A stretch of DNA of 64,000 bases from DUPU01 sp050952465 (GCA_050952465.1 JBMNKZ010000009.1:1-64000); one strand, 5' to 3'. Numbered from the stretch's first letter, positions 21,986 through 31,096 are shown. Made by a program: numbers and translations. Notes: a model not told the origin generated them from the letters alone.

Positions 21986-23269
21986 ATGAAAACTAAATGT
22001 TGGAAGGTAAGTAAGCTGTTGTTGATGGGTCTCATGATCGTGTTATTGTTGGCGGAGACAGTTTTGGCAGATGAATTGGTGAGCCTGAAATTTAACGGCC
22101 AGGAATTTCAGGCAGATATCTATGTGGACGAGGGAGTCAGTTTTATACCTGCAGCATCCCTGGTGAAAATTCCGGGAATAGCAGTTAGGGAAGAAGGATA
22201 TGTGCCACTCAGGAAGTTTTTTGAAAGCAATGAAGGAATTGTGGACTGGGATCATATCCAAAAACAAGTAATTGTTTCCTGGCGGGAAAAGAATGATGAA
22301 TGGTCGGCAGATGAATTGGTACTAGAGTCATCCAAGGTAATGCAGGAGCTTAATACATATAAGATGAAAGGTAATGCCGCCATGGAAATGTCCATTTCCG
22401 GCTCTGGCCAAGAAAACCCGGCAATACCGGAAATGAATACTTATATGGAGGGGGTATTTCAACAGCAACCGCTGGCCATGTATATAAAACAAACTGTTGA
22501 GCTTCCTGCAAGTGTGACAAGTGTAAAAGATACAGAATTAAGTGAAGAAGAGGCTGCTCTATTTCAGCAAGGTGAAATGGTCACAGAAATGGTTTGGACG
22601 GACCAGGCAATTTATCAAAAGACTCCCCTATTAGATCAATGGATCGTGCAGGATTTGGGCGATCTAGATATGATGGGGAATTTGACCAATCTGCTTCAGA
22701 CTAGCCCCCAGCAGTCTTTAGAGATGATGCGTAAATTTGGCATTGTCTATGTGTTTGGCGAAGATGTTGTCCTCGACGGACAGGAGTATTATACTGTCAA
22801 GAACTATGTTGACAGCAAAACATTTAAAAAAATTCTTGAAGAGTATATGGGTAGTATTAATATGGCTGGATTAATGGCGGGCTCTCAAGCATTGCCGGAA
22901 CAAGATGAAGAAGGAATGGCAGCATCTGTCAATGAAATGCAACGGGTACTGGAACAGCTTCTTGCTACCATGGAATTAAACTATTATATCGACTCCTTAA
23001 TTAATAAAGAAACCCTGTTAACTGAAGGGATGCTCTATGATATGAAAATGAAATATGCCATGGATGAGACTGTAAATCCGGAAGGGCCGGTTAACATTGA
23101 AATGAAGATGAATGGAGATTTCCAGCTTTACGATTTTGGAACAGATATTAAACTTCCTGATGTTAGCAACTCCATCACCCAGAAAGAGTATCTGGAGAAC
23201 CTGATGAATAAGATGGAAAATGAAATGTCGGAGAAAATATCTAAGAATAAAGGGACTACTGATGAATAA
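21986..23269 (+). CDS. Secreted protein with copper-amine-oxidase-like N-terminal domain
   Basis: 427 residues. A signal peptide ends near AETVLADE (about residue 29). Residues 30-95 look like the short beta domain found at the N-terminus of copper amine oxidases and many clostridial surface proteins (VSFIPAASLV, YVPLRKFFES, IVDWDHIQKQVIV). The remainder resembles LppX/LprG-type or DUF6612 folds, with many Met and Glu. GGAGAGG precedes the ATG. The gene overlaps the next by 8 bp. Function is unknown; a surface-exposed binding protein is most likely. Confidence 0.65.
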   Translation: MKTKCWKVSKLLLMGLMIVLLLAETVLADELVSLKFNGQEFQADIYVDEGVSFIPAASLVKIPGIAVREEGYVPLRKFFESNEGIVDWDHIQKQVIVSWREKNDEWSADELVLESSKVMQELNTYKMKGNAAMEMSISGSGQENPAIPEMNTYMEGVFQQQPLAMYIKQTVELPASVTSVKDTELSEEEAALFQQGEMVTEMVWTDQAIYQKTPLLDQWIVQDLGDLDMMGNLTNLLQTSPQQSLEMMRKFGIVYVFGEDVVLDGQEYYTVKNYVDSKTFKKILEEYMGSINMAGLMAGSQALPEQDEEGMAASVNEMQRVLEQLLATMELNYYIDSLINKETLLTEGMLYDMKMKYAMDETVNPEGPVNIEMKMNGDFQLYDFGTDIKLPDVSNSITQKEYLENLMNKMENEMSEKISKNKGTTDE

Positions 23270-23936
23270 ACATTTAAAACGAAGCGTCATAAATCTGGGA
23301 CTTTTCTTAATAATAATAACTGCATTTATGTTGTTTGTTAATCATTATGTACAGCAAGCAGGACTAAAATATATTAGTGAAGCGGGAAGTGTTCCGAAAG
23401 GAGATGCTATTCTTGTTTTAGGAGCCCGAGTATATCAAAACGGCAATGTCTCATTAATGCTTAATGATAGGTTGACCACCGGCTATGACTTATACAAAAG
23501 AGGGAAGGCCAAAAAAATTATTGTGAGCGGAGATCATGGCAGGAAAGATTACGATGAGGTAAATGCCATGAAAAGTTTCCTCATGGAAAAAGGAGTACCC
23601 CCTGAAGATATCTTTATGGATCATGCCGGTTTCAGCACATACGAAAGTTTATATCGAGCAAGAGATATTTTTCAGGTAAAAAAGGTGATCATTGTGAGCC
23701 AAAAGTATCACCTTATGCGGGCGATATTTATTGCCCGTGAATTAGGTCTAGATGTTTATGGGGTTCCCGCGGACAAGCATATATACTACGGGGTGATGCT
23801 GAAAAACGAACTTAGGGAAATTGCAGCCCGAAACAAAGATTTTCTGACCGCCAAGATAATTAAACCCCTTCCCAAGTATCTTGGTGAGGTTATTCCTGTA
23901 ACTGGAGACGGTAGGGTAACTGACGATAAGGAATAA
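23262..23936 (+). CDS. SanA/YdcF-like DUF218 membrane protein
   Basis: 225 residues from ATG 23262, which overlaps the upstream stop. The N-terminus has one membrane helix (about 10-28), followed by the DUF218 domain with GDAILVLGARV, RGKAKKIIVSGDHG, EDIFMDHAGFSTYESLYRARDIF split over the usual motifs, and SQKYHLMRAIFIAREL. SanA supports envelope barrier function in E. coli and relatives act in envelope polymer metabolism. Here it is co-expressed with a secreted protein, which fits an envelope role. Confidence 0.82.
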   Translation: MNKHLKRSVINLGLFLIIITAFMLFVNHYVQQAGLKYISEAGSVPKGDAILVLGARVYQNGNVSLMLNDRLTTGYDLYKRGKAKKIIVSGDHGRKDYDEVNAMKSFLMEKGVPPEDIFMDHAGFSTYESLYRARDIFQVKKVIIVSQKYHLMRAIFIARELGLDVYGVPADKHIYYGVMLKNELREIAARNKDFLTAKIIKPLPKYLGEVIPVTGDGRVTDDKE

Positions 23937-23960
23937 GTTAAAGGAGGAGTAATTTAGTTT

Positions 23961-24386
23961 ATGGAATTTAAACGGTTTAACGATAAATATGTGATCAGGT
24001 TGGATAAAAATGAAGAAGTAGTAGAAACATTGAAAAATTTTTGCCAGGAACAAGAAATTACTTTAGGGTGGGTAAATGGGATTGGGGCAGTGAACCGGGC
24101 AACGATTGGGTTATTTGAAACAGCCATTAAAAAGTATCATGCCCGGGAACTGACAGGAGATATGGAAGTCTCCTCACTCACCGGGAATATATCTTCTATG
24201 AATGGAGAGGTATATCTTCATTTGCATATTTGCTTGTCTGATAAAGAAAACAAGACCTATGGGGGACATTTAACTTCCGCTACCATCAGTGCCACCGGGG
24301 AGTTGATTGTGGGGGTAATTGATGGTACTGTAGACAGAAAATTTAACCCGGAAATCGGATTAAATCTACTTCAATTCACATCTTAA
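23961..24386 (+). CDS. DUF296/PPC-domain protein
   Basis: 141 residues covering one complete PPC (DUF296) domain: FCQEQEITLGWVNGIGAVNRATIG, split by strands, then SSLTGNISSMNGEVYLHLH and GGHLTSATISATGELIVG. The conserved His pair and GGHL motif suggest a metal site. In plants the domain joins AT-hook proteins; the bacterial single-domain form has no settled role. AAGGAGGAG precedes the ATG by about 12 bases. It follows the SanA-like gene by 24 bp and is probably co-transcribed. Confidence 0.82.
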   Translation: MEFKRFNDKYVIRLDKNEEVVETLKNFCQEQEITLGWVNGIGAVNRATIGLFETAIKKYHARELTGDMEVSSLTGNISSMNGEVYLHLHICLSDKENKTYGGHLTSATISATGELIVGVIDGTVDRKFNPEIGLNLLQFTS

Positions 24387-24409
24387 TATTTTTGGGGCTG
24401 CAGATAGTA

Positions 24410-24492
24410 GCCCTGGTTTTAGCCAGGGCGCCGTAATTCATTCAGACGGGCCAGTGGCTCTTTTATTGGGGATAGTGTTTCTAAGCTATCCC
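24410..24492 (+). ncRNA. Candidate structured non-coding region
   Basis: Three hairpins occur in a row: GCCCTGG/CCAGGGC (24410-24429), CCGT/ACGG (24431-24449) and GGGATAG/CTATCCC (24469-24492). They stand between the DUF296 stop and a strong terminator. I do not recognise a riboswitch class. They may be a 3' UTR structure, a small RNA or attenuator-like stems. Confidence 0.3.
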
Positions 24493-24515
24493 ATTTTAAG
24501 TAAACTATAAATGCC

Positions 24516-24564
24516 AAAAAAATGTCATGAAATGTAGCTTTGATACATTTCATGACATTTTTTT
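24516..24564. terminator. Strong bidirectional terminator
   Basis: A perfect stem of about 20 bp (AAATGTCATGAAATGTA with its complement) has A and T runs on its sides and a 7-base loop. It ends the DUF296 transcript before the Spo0E-like gene. Confidence 0.85.
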
Positions 24565-24660
24565 GACATTATATAAGAAAATTGTAGAAAACTGTATTGT
24601 CATAAGTATAATACAGATATGTTAATGTAGAAGGAAATAAGGGGTGGAAAGGTTTGTGAG

Positions 24661-24879
24661 GTGATTTATTTGGATAATTTAAAGGAATTAGAGGTTTCTA
24701 TCGAAGAATACAGAAAGCGATTATATCATACCATTCTCATTAAAAGACGTCTCACTGATCCGGAAACAATATACATTAGCCAACAACTTGATGGTTTGTT
24801 AAATGAATATAGCCGAAGGAACTTGTTAAATGATTATAACCGTAAGGATATGAATATAGTGCCCTATATCAAGGGATAA
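24661..24879 (+). CDS. Spo0E-like aspartyl-phosphate phosphatase
   Basis: 72 residues from GTG 24661, or about 69 from TTG 24670 behind GAGGTG. Two helices are predicted, the second with the signature ISQQLDGLLNEYSR, matching the SQxLDxLLxEY pattern of Spo0E proteins. These remove phosphate from Spo0A and so delay sporulation. An inverted repeat CTGTATT/AATACAG (24592-24616) covers the likely promoter. Its 3' end overlaps the convergent regulator gene by 11 bp. Confidence 0.75.
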   Translation: MIYLDNLKELEVSIEEYRKRLYHTILIKRRLTDPETIYISQQLDGLLNEYSRRNLLNDYNRKDMNIVPYIKG

Positions 24880-25627
24880 GGCAGTAAGATTTTTTTTTCA
24901 AAGATTCTTTTTTATTCCTGGATACCAAGCATTTATCACCGTTTGACATGATAACAACTTGCTCTTTCAAATTAATTTCTTTAATAAATTTAGTATTAAT
25001 TAAAAATGATTTATGGGATCGATAAAAGGTGTCGGACATTTCATGAAGCTTTTTTTCCATCTCTTTTAGGCTTCCATAGAACTCCAGATGCCCATTGACC
25101 GTATGCAAGACAAGTTTAGGGCCGAAGGATTCAATATAGATAATGTCCTCTAGGTAAATTTTATTTTCCAGATAATTAGATTTAATAGTGATAGAATTTT
25201 GTTCTGAGGATATGGGAAGATTTGAAATTCTGGCATAGTCTTCTACCAAAGCCTGGAGGCAGCAGGACAATTCAGGATAAGAAACCGGCTTAACTAGGAA
25301 ATCAAAGGCCTTTAGTTTATATTTAAAGACCATCATGGAAAGTTCAATATAGGCAGTCAGATATATGAGATATGCCTGAGGGTCCTTGTCTCTGATTTCT
25401 CTGCCTAGGGTTAAACCATTGGTTTCACAATTAAGATTAATGTCCAATATATATACATTCATCTGATTAAAATGCACCTTTGCGTAGTCTAGTACATCCT
25501 CTGGGGTAGTGGTACATAGTGAAACCCTGGCTTCCAGACGATTTTCTTTAATAAATTTTTTGATATTTCTACATATATTTTGAAGAACTGATTTCTAATC
25601 ATCAATGATGATAAAGTTTAAATGCAT
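24869..25627 (-). pseudogene. AgrA-like LytTR response regulator interrupted by an in-frame TAG
   Basis: The full frame from ATG 25627 (behind AAGAGGTGGG) reads MHLNFIIIDD, then TAG (25597-25595), then KSVLQNICRN and onward without further stops for 242 codons. A Glu codon GAG at this place would restore the usual acidic pocket of a receiver. The rest has the phospho-acceptor Asp in YILDINL, Lys in FDFLVKPVSY, and a LytTR DNA-binding domain (about 145-250) with YRSHKSFLIN. TAG is a normal stop for many neighbours, so readthrough is unlikely. The next in-frame ATG (25477) would give a receiver missing its first strand and helix. Confidence 0.75.
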
Positions 25628-25639
25628 ACAGCCCACCTC

Positions 25640-26302
25640 TTACAAGAAATTTTTAATAATTTTTTCTATGCGCAGTTGATGGACAATTACCTGGTACTGG
25701 ACAAAGGTATTGTAGAGTATATTGGGGTATTTAGAAAGAGTATAGGACAGTGCATCAATTTGGGGGATTGCAGGTTTCCCCGATTTTCCTGGTTTATTTG
25801 GAAAAGAATATTCAATAAATATATTTATTGAATTTCCATTTTCGATAAAGAAGATGGAGATTATTTTGTTGTTTGTTCGGGCCGCCGTTTCTATACCTTG
25901 ATCTAAAATTATACCAATCACATTACATAAATCATTCTCATTGATTAGCTCTTTTCCAATTTTGATGTTTTTATCTACCAAGAGATTAAAATTTAAACCG
26001 GTCTGGTCGGCTTTATTTGCCTTATTTTCGAGAAGTACCTTAAGCATCGGATTTACAATTTTCTCCCTGGCAGCTTGGTTTTGGTTTCCGGGTTTGAAAT
26101 TATTGAGAATGTTATTTATGTATGTTTTTAATCCCACCCAATCTTCCAATTCAATCAAGCCATTCATGCCTTGTAGTATATTTAAAACATCATGCCTGAA
26201 ATTTTTTAGTTCATTAATAAGCTTTTCATTTATCTTAATATAGTGCTGTAATTGTTCTTGGAGAAGGTCAATTTGCTCATGATCATGCTCGTGAAGGTTC
26301 AT
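25640..26302 (-). CDS. AgrC-like cytoplasmic GHKL-type kinase homologue, degenerate ATP site
   Basis: 220 residues from ATG 26302, chosen for GGAGG five bases upstream. No membrane helix is present. A coiled coil leads to NFRHDVLNILQGMNGLIE, the histidine region of AgrC/DcuS-type kinases (His near 37). The N-box region reads NDLCNVIGIILDQGIETA, where the usual DNAIEA Asn is Gln, and the glycine-rich G-box is not recognisable. It may be a non-catalytic partner or a decaying gene. The stop lies 12 bp before the regulator start, so the two form one operon. Confidence 0.7.
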   Translation of the reverse strand: MNLHEHDHEQIDLLQEQLQHYIKINEKLINELKNFRHDVLNILQGMNGLIELEDWVGLKTYINNILNNFKPGNQNQAAREKIVNPMLKVLLENKANKADQTGLNFNLLVDKNIKIGKELINENDLCNVIGIILDQGIETAARTNNKIISIFFIENGNSINIFIEYSFPNKPGKSGKPAIPQIDALSYTLSKYPNILYNTFVQYQVIVHQLRIEKIIKNFL

Positions 26303-26346
26303 TTTTGCCTCCATCTGTTCTAGAAATTGATTATTAATTCCAGTTC

Positions 26347-26415
26347 TAAATTCGACTTAAAGTATAAAATTCAGCACATCAAGCTGATTTCCTTTGTTAA
26401 ATATTGTCGAATTTA
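26347..26415. promoter_or_regulatory. Divergent promoter region with 10-bp inverted repeat resembling Spo0A boxes
   Basis: TAAATTCGAC (26347-26356) and GTCGAATTTA (26406-26415) are perfect inverted repeats in the gap between the AgrC-like gene and the hybrid kinase gene. The right half reads TTGTCGAA at 26404, an exact 0A-box core (TGNCGAA). The left half read on the minus strand is AGTCGAA, one base off. Control by Spo0A is possible but unproven, since 7-mers recur by chance. Confidence 0.35.
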
Positions 26416-26453
26416 CAAATTATTTATGCTATTATTATTTAGGGGGATCAAAT

Positions 26454-29400
26454 ATGACTAAAAAAAGCACTTCAATGCGGGCCATAATTATTATGACCTT
26501 CATTATGCTTTTAATCATTACTAATAGCATTATCTTGATTTTAGTATGCTCCAATTGGAGGGCCTCGGTGGAAAATAGCATTACCAATATGGAGATAAGC
26601 ACGAATAACGATATTTTAAATAAAATTGAAAGTCTTGTTAATCTTCCCCTATATCTTAATGAAACAAACTACCATTTAATAAAAAAAGGGATTATCGATA
26701 TTAATGATAAAAAGGAACGGGAAGCGTTTTTTGCCGGAATAATGAAAACAAATCAGGAGCATGTATATAGTTTCAGCTACGGCACAAATACCGGCGCGTA
26801 TTACGGGGCGCGTAAAAATTTAGAAAATGAAATTGAGATCATGCAAAGTGACAGAGAAACAGAAGGGAAATCCACCTACTATGCTTTAACCGAAAACCTG
26901 ACCGCTGGGGAAGTAGTTGAACGGTTAGGGGAATTTGATCCCCGCACCAGAGATTGGTACAGAATTGCTGAAGAAAAAGGGAAACCGGTTTTTTCGCCTA
27001 TATATAAACATTTTGTGATGGATGATTTAGCTTTGAGCGCCTCCTATCCCATTTATAATGATGAAGGCACCCTAATGGGTGTTTTAGGTACCCACTTTAC
27101 CCTTTCTAAAATTAATAACTTTCTAGAAGCAGCGGTTAAAGACAAACAGGCTATAGCTTATATCATTGAAAAGGATTCGGGGGCATGGGTAGCAAATTCC
27201 CTGGACAAGCCGAACTTTGTCACTGGGCCGGATCAAAAACTTAAAAGAATGACCATTGAAGAAATTGATCACAAAGAGATTGTAAAGGCATATTTAAACT
27301 ATCAAAATAATGCGGGAAATAACCATATTGTAGAAACCGCGGATGATAAGTTGCATGTAAATTTTACGGATTATCAGCATCATGGCTTGGACTGGGTAAT
27401 CATTACAGCGATTCCGGAAGGTCCGTTTACTGCGAGAATCACCCAAATCGTTCATCTAACTGTGCTGCTCTCAGTATTGGCCATTGCTATTGCTACTATC
27501 ATTTATATAAAAATCACCAAGTTTGCGTTCCAGCCTATATATGATTTGATAAACACCAGTGCCCAGTTTTCCGGGGGAAATTTCACTGTGCGGGCAAAAG
27601 TGGTGCGAGATGATGAGGTAGGGAAATTATCACAGGCTTTTAATGATATGGCAGAATTATTATCTATCCATATTAACTCATTGGAAGAGAAGGTAAGCGA
27701 GCGAACAAAAGAATTAGAAAACACCAACCTGGCTTTAAAGAGGAGTGAAGGAGATATCAGACTTCTTTTAGATTCTACTGCTGAAGCCATTTATGGTATT
27801 GATTTAGAGGGGAATTGCACCTTTTGCAATGCTAGCTGTCTTCGGGTGTTAGGGTATCAGGATCAAAATGAGTTAATTGGGAAAAACATGCACTGGCAAA
27901 TCCATTATAAATGTAAGGATGGGACACCGTATTCAGCGGAAAATTGCAAAATTTTTCAGGCCTTCATTAAGGGAGAAGGCTCCCACGTAGATGATGAGGT
28001 TTTTTGGCGGGCGGATGGTACCTGTTTTCCTGTAGAGTATTATTCCTATCCCCAGTTTCGTGATGGGCAGGTTGTGGGTGCAGTGGTAACCTTTACTGAT
28101 ATTACCGAGCGCCTTAAAGTGAAAAATGAGCTGATCAACGCTAAGTTGCGAGCAGAGGCGGCAAATAAAGCAAAAAGTGAGTTTTTGGCAACTATGAGCC
28201 ATGAAATTAGAACTCCCATGAACGGGATTATCGGATTTTTACAGATTCTTGAGCAGACGGAGCTAAATGATAAACAGAAAGAGTATATTAATACGATTAA
28301 AACATCTACCGATACTCTCCTTGCAGTGATCAATGATATTCTGGATATCTCGAAAATAGAAGCCGGTAAGCTGGAACTGGAACGGATCCTTTTTGATATT
28401 CGGGAAACTGTAGAAACAACGGTACATTCTTTTACGGCGCAAACCAGGAAAAAAGGCTTGGAACTTAATGTACTGATCAGATCGGACATTCCCCAGTTTG
28501 CCCTGGGGGATCCAACCAAGTTAAGGCAGGTGCTGGGAAATGTAATCAATAATGCTGTTAAATTTACTGATCAGGGAGAGGTTTTTATAGAGGTCTCTTT
28601 AAATAAAGAAACTGAAACGGGAATAGAACTGTTATTTACCATTAAGGATACGGGCATCGGGATGACAACTGAGGAAATTAGTAAGCTATTTAAACCATTT
28701 ACCCAGGTAGATTCATCCTCAGCTCGAAAATATGGAGGCACTGGTTTAGGACTTGCCATCTGTAAGAGCATTGTAGAAATGATGCAGGGAAAAATTGATG
28801 TGGCAAGTGAAAAAGGTAAAGGAACAAAACTAAGTTTTACGGTTTTCTTAGAAAAGTCAGGGGAAGAATTTAATAAAATCGGCCATGGCACTTTTGCAAC
28901 CAAAGATACCACAAGGGATCAACACCAGAGTGGGCTGAAAATACTACTGGCTGAAGATAATGAGATTAACATTAAGGTCTTTGTGGAGCTTCTAAAGAAG
29001 GCGGGTTTTGGTTGTGACTTAGCTTTAAATGGGGAGGAAGCGGTTCGAGCATGTTTAGAAAAAGAGTATGATTTGATTTTTATGGACTGCCAGATGCCGG
29101 TGTTGGATGGTTATGAGGCGACTAGGCAGATCCGTAAGATCGAAGGAAAGGGAAAGCATCCCGTAATTATTGCCATCACCGCCTATGCCATGGAAAGCGA
29201 CGTGGAAAAATGTTTTCAGGCCGGGATGGATGATTTTCTAAGTAAACCTTTCCGGCGGGAAGATTTGATGAATATTATAAAAAAGTATGAAGAAAAGTAT
29301 GAAAACTGGATTGATCCGGGGCGAAAAGATTATTTTTCAGAAATTGTCTTAACCCTTATGGAAGAATCTGATTTTGATCAAAAAACCTGTGAAGATTTAA

Positions 29401-29669
29401 TAAAAATCTTTTCTTCCCAGGCAGAAAAGCTGATCAAAAGGATTAAAGATAGCATTGATCAAAACAACCTGAATGAGGCAGATATTCTTGTCCATCAATT
29501 AAAAGGCTCAGCCGGTAATGTAAGAGCCAAAGAGATCTGGGAACAGGCTTTAAAAATGGAAGAGGCACTGAAAACCTCTCAGAATGACATGCTTGCCAAT
29601 TCCTTAAGGAAAATTGAAAGATTATTAAAGGCAATAAGAGAAAAAGAAGAGGAAGATAGCAAATGCTGA
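26454..29669 (+). CDS. Hybrid sensor histidine kinase (Cache-HAMP-PAS-HisKA-HATPase-REC-HPt)
   Basis: About 1,071 residues from ATG 26454 behind AGGGGG. Order: membrane helix, extracytoplasmic dCache-like sensor (about 40-335, with WYRIAEEKGKPVFSPIYKH), second helix, HAMP and coiled coil, PAS (about 435-560), HisKA with ATMSHEIRTPMNGIIG, ATPase with NNAVKFTDQGEV and GGTGLGLAICKSI, receiver with MDCQMPVLDGYEATR, and a C-terminal HPt with VHQLKGSAGNVRAKE. This is a full phosphorelay in one chain. The stop overlaps the c-di-GMP protein gene by 7 bp, which suggests that protein as output. Confidence 0.92.
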   Translation: MTKKSTSMRAIIIMTFIMLLIITNSIILILVCSNWRASVENSITNMEISTNNDILNKIESLVNLPLYLNETNYHLIKKGIIDINDKKEREAFFAGIMKTNQEHVYSFSYGTNTGAYYGARKNLENEIEIMQSDRETEGKSTYYALTENLTAGEVVERLGEFDPRTRDWYRIAEEKGKPVFSPIYKHFVMDDLALSASYPIYNDEGTLMGVLGTHFTLSKINNFLEAAVKDKQAIAYIIEKDSGAWVANSLDKPNFVTGPDQKLKRMTIEEIDHKEIVKAYLNYQNNAGNNHIVETADDKLHVNFTDYQHHGLDWVIITAIPEGPFTARITQIVHLTVLLSVLAIAIATIIYIKITKFAFQPIYDLINTSAQFSGGNFTVRAKVVRDDEVGKLSQAFNDMAELLSIHINSLEEKVSERTKELENTNLALKRSEGDIRLLLDSTAEAIYGIDLEGNCTFCNASCLRVLGYQDQNELIGKNMHWQIHYKCKDGTPYSAENCKIFQAFIKGEGSHVDDEVFWRADGTCFPVEYYSYPQFRDGQVVGAVVTFTDITERLKVKNELINAKLRAEAANKAKSEFLATMSHEIRTPMNGIIGFLQILEQTELNDKQKEYINTIKTSTDTLLAVINDILDISKIEAGKLELERILFDIRETVETTVHSFTAQTRKKGLELNVLIRSDIPQFALGDPTKLRQVLGNVINNAVKFTDQGEVFIEVSLNKETETGIELLFTIKDTGIGMTTEEISKLFKPFTQVDSSSARKYGGTGLGLAICKSIVEMMQGKIDVASEKGKGTKLSFTVFLEKSGEEFNKIGHGTFATKDTTRDQHQSGLKILLAEDNEINIKVFVELLKKAGFGCDLALNGEEAVRACLEKEYDLIFMDCQMPVLDGYEATRQIRKIEGKGKHPVIIAITAYAMESDVEKCFQAGMDDFLSKPFRREDLMNIIKKYEEKYENWIDPGRKDYFSEIVLTLMEESDFDQKTCEDLIKIFSSQAEKLIKRIKDSIDQNNLNEADILVHQLKGSAGNVRAKEIWEQALKMEEALKTSQNDMLANSLRKIERLLKAIREKEEEDSKC

Positions 29670-31096
29670 CAGGAAATATTATGATTGCGGATGATTCTCC
29701 CATAGATAGGGAAATTATTTCCCGTATTCTCAATGAGAGGCTAGAGGGGATTAAGGTTTTTCACGCAGAAGATGGCTTTAATCTCATCGAAAAATTATTA
29801 GCAAATAATATTGAAATGTGTATTTTAGACATTATGATGCCCGGCAAAAACGGCTATCAGGTATTAAAAGAAATGAAGCATCATCCTGATTTGATGGATT
29901 TACCCGTGATTGTATGTACCGGTGTTGATGATAATGAAGCCATTGAAAAAGCTTTAACCTTAGGTGCGTATGACTATTTTTCCAAACCTTTTTCCAAAGA
30001 AGTAATGAAAATATCTTTACCTTTAAAAGTAAAAAATGCTTTGGAATTAATGAAAAGAAAAAATGAAATAATTTATCTAAGCTATCACGATAAATTAACC
30101 GGCCTTTATAATAGACGTTTCCTTGAAGAACAAATAAAAAGAATAGATACAGAAAAATACCTTCCTATTTCCATAATTATGGGGGATGTTAACGGGTTAA
30201 AATTGTTCAATGATGCTTTCGGTCATGATAAAGGGGATGAGTTTTTAAAGAAGGCAGCACACCTGATACAAGTATCCTGCCGGGAGGAAGATATTGTTGC
30301 CCGTTGGGGCGGTGATGAATTCGTAATTCTATTGCCGCGAACAAAAATAGAAGAAGCTGAGGAAATTATTCAAAGAATAAAAAAATCATATTCGACTGAG
30401 CATGTGAACACTTTAAATATTAGTGCCTCCTTTGGCTGCGCTACCAAACGTAAAGCCGGTGAAGATATCCAAAAAGTATTAAAAAGTGCCGAAGACTCTA
30501 TGTATCAAAATAAGATTATTGAAAACCGGGGTCAGCGTAACGGTACCATCAATACCATCGTTAATGCCCTCCATGAAAAAAATCCCCGGGAGCAACTCCA
30601 TTCAAAAAGGGCAAGTGAAATAAGTATAAAAATCGGAACCATGATAGGTCTCTCGGAAACCGAACTAAGTAAATTGAAAACAGCAGCACTGCTTCATGAT
30701 ATTGGGAAAATAGCAATAGATGAAGGGATATTGAATAAATCGGACAAACTGATTCTAGAGGAATGGAATGAAATAAAAAGACATCCTGAAATTGGACATC
30801 GCATTCTCAACACATCTTATAATTTTTCGGAATTGGCAGATTGTATCTTAGCCCATCATGAAAGATGGGACGGCACGGGTTATCCAAAAGGATTAAAAGG
30901 AGAGGATATCCCTTTGATCTCAAGGATTATTGCTCTGGCCGACAGCTTTGATGCTATGATTAGTACGCGACCCTATCGACAGGCCATGAGTCATGAAGAA
31001 GCATGCCAGGAGATCATAAAAAATTCCGGAACACAGTTCGATCCGGAAATTGCTAAAATATTTATTGAGAAAGTTGTACCGCAATTATATCCTTAA
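29663..31096 (+). CDS. Response regulator with GGDEF and HD-GYP domains
   Basis: 477 residues. Receiver (1-125) with IADDSPIDREI, phospho-acceptor Asp in CILDIMMPGKNG, and Lys in YFSKPFSKE. The GGDEF domain (about 130-290) keeps RWGGDEFVILLPR, so it may make cyclic di-GMP. The HD-GYP domain (about 300-475) has LLHDIGKIAIDEGIL, HPEIGHRIL, HHERWDGTGYPKGL and Asp in ALADSFDAM, so it may also degrade it. Having both activities under one receiver fits a switchable c-di-GMP node. It is coupled to the hybrid kinase by a 7-bp overlap. Confidence 0.92.
   Translation: MLTGNIMIADDSPIDREIISRILNERLEGIKVFHAEDGFNLIEKLLANNIEMCILDIMMPGKNGYQVLKEMKHHPDLMDLPVIVCTGVDDNEAIEKALTLGAYDYFSKPFSKEVMKISLPLKVKNALELMKRKNEIIYLSYHDKLTGLYNRRFLEEQIKRIDTEKYLPISIIMGDVNGLKLFNDAFGHDKGDEFLKKAAHLIQVSCREEDIVARWGGDEFVILLPRTKIEEAEEIIQRIKKSYSTEHVNTLNISASFGCATKRKAGEDIQKVLKSAEDSMYQNKIIENRGQRNGTINTIVNALHEKNPREQLHSKRASEISIKIGTMIGLSETELSKLKTAALLHDIGKIAIDEGILNKSDKLILEEWNEIKRHPEIGHRILNTSYNFSELADCILAHHERWDGTGYPKGLKGEDIPLISRIIALADSFDAMISTRPYRQAMSHEEACQEIIKNSGTQFDPEIAKIFIEKVVPQLYP

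Noticed and set aside
25595..25597. Pyrrolysine at the TAG of the AgrA-like regulator
   Set aside because: Several intact genes here end with TAG (for example at 3411, 5455, 7789, 9067, 45182 and 58847), the site is an expected Glu, and no pyl genes are visible.
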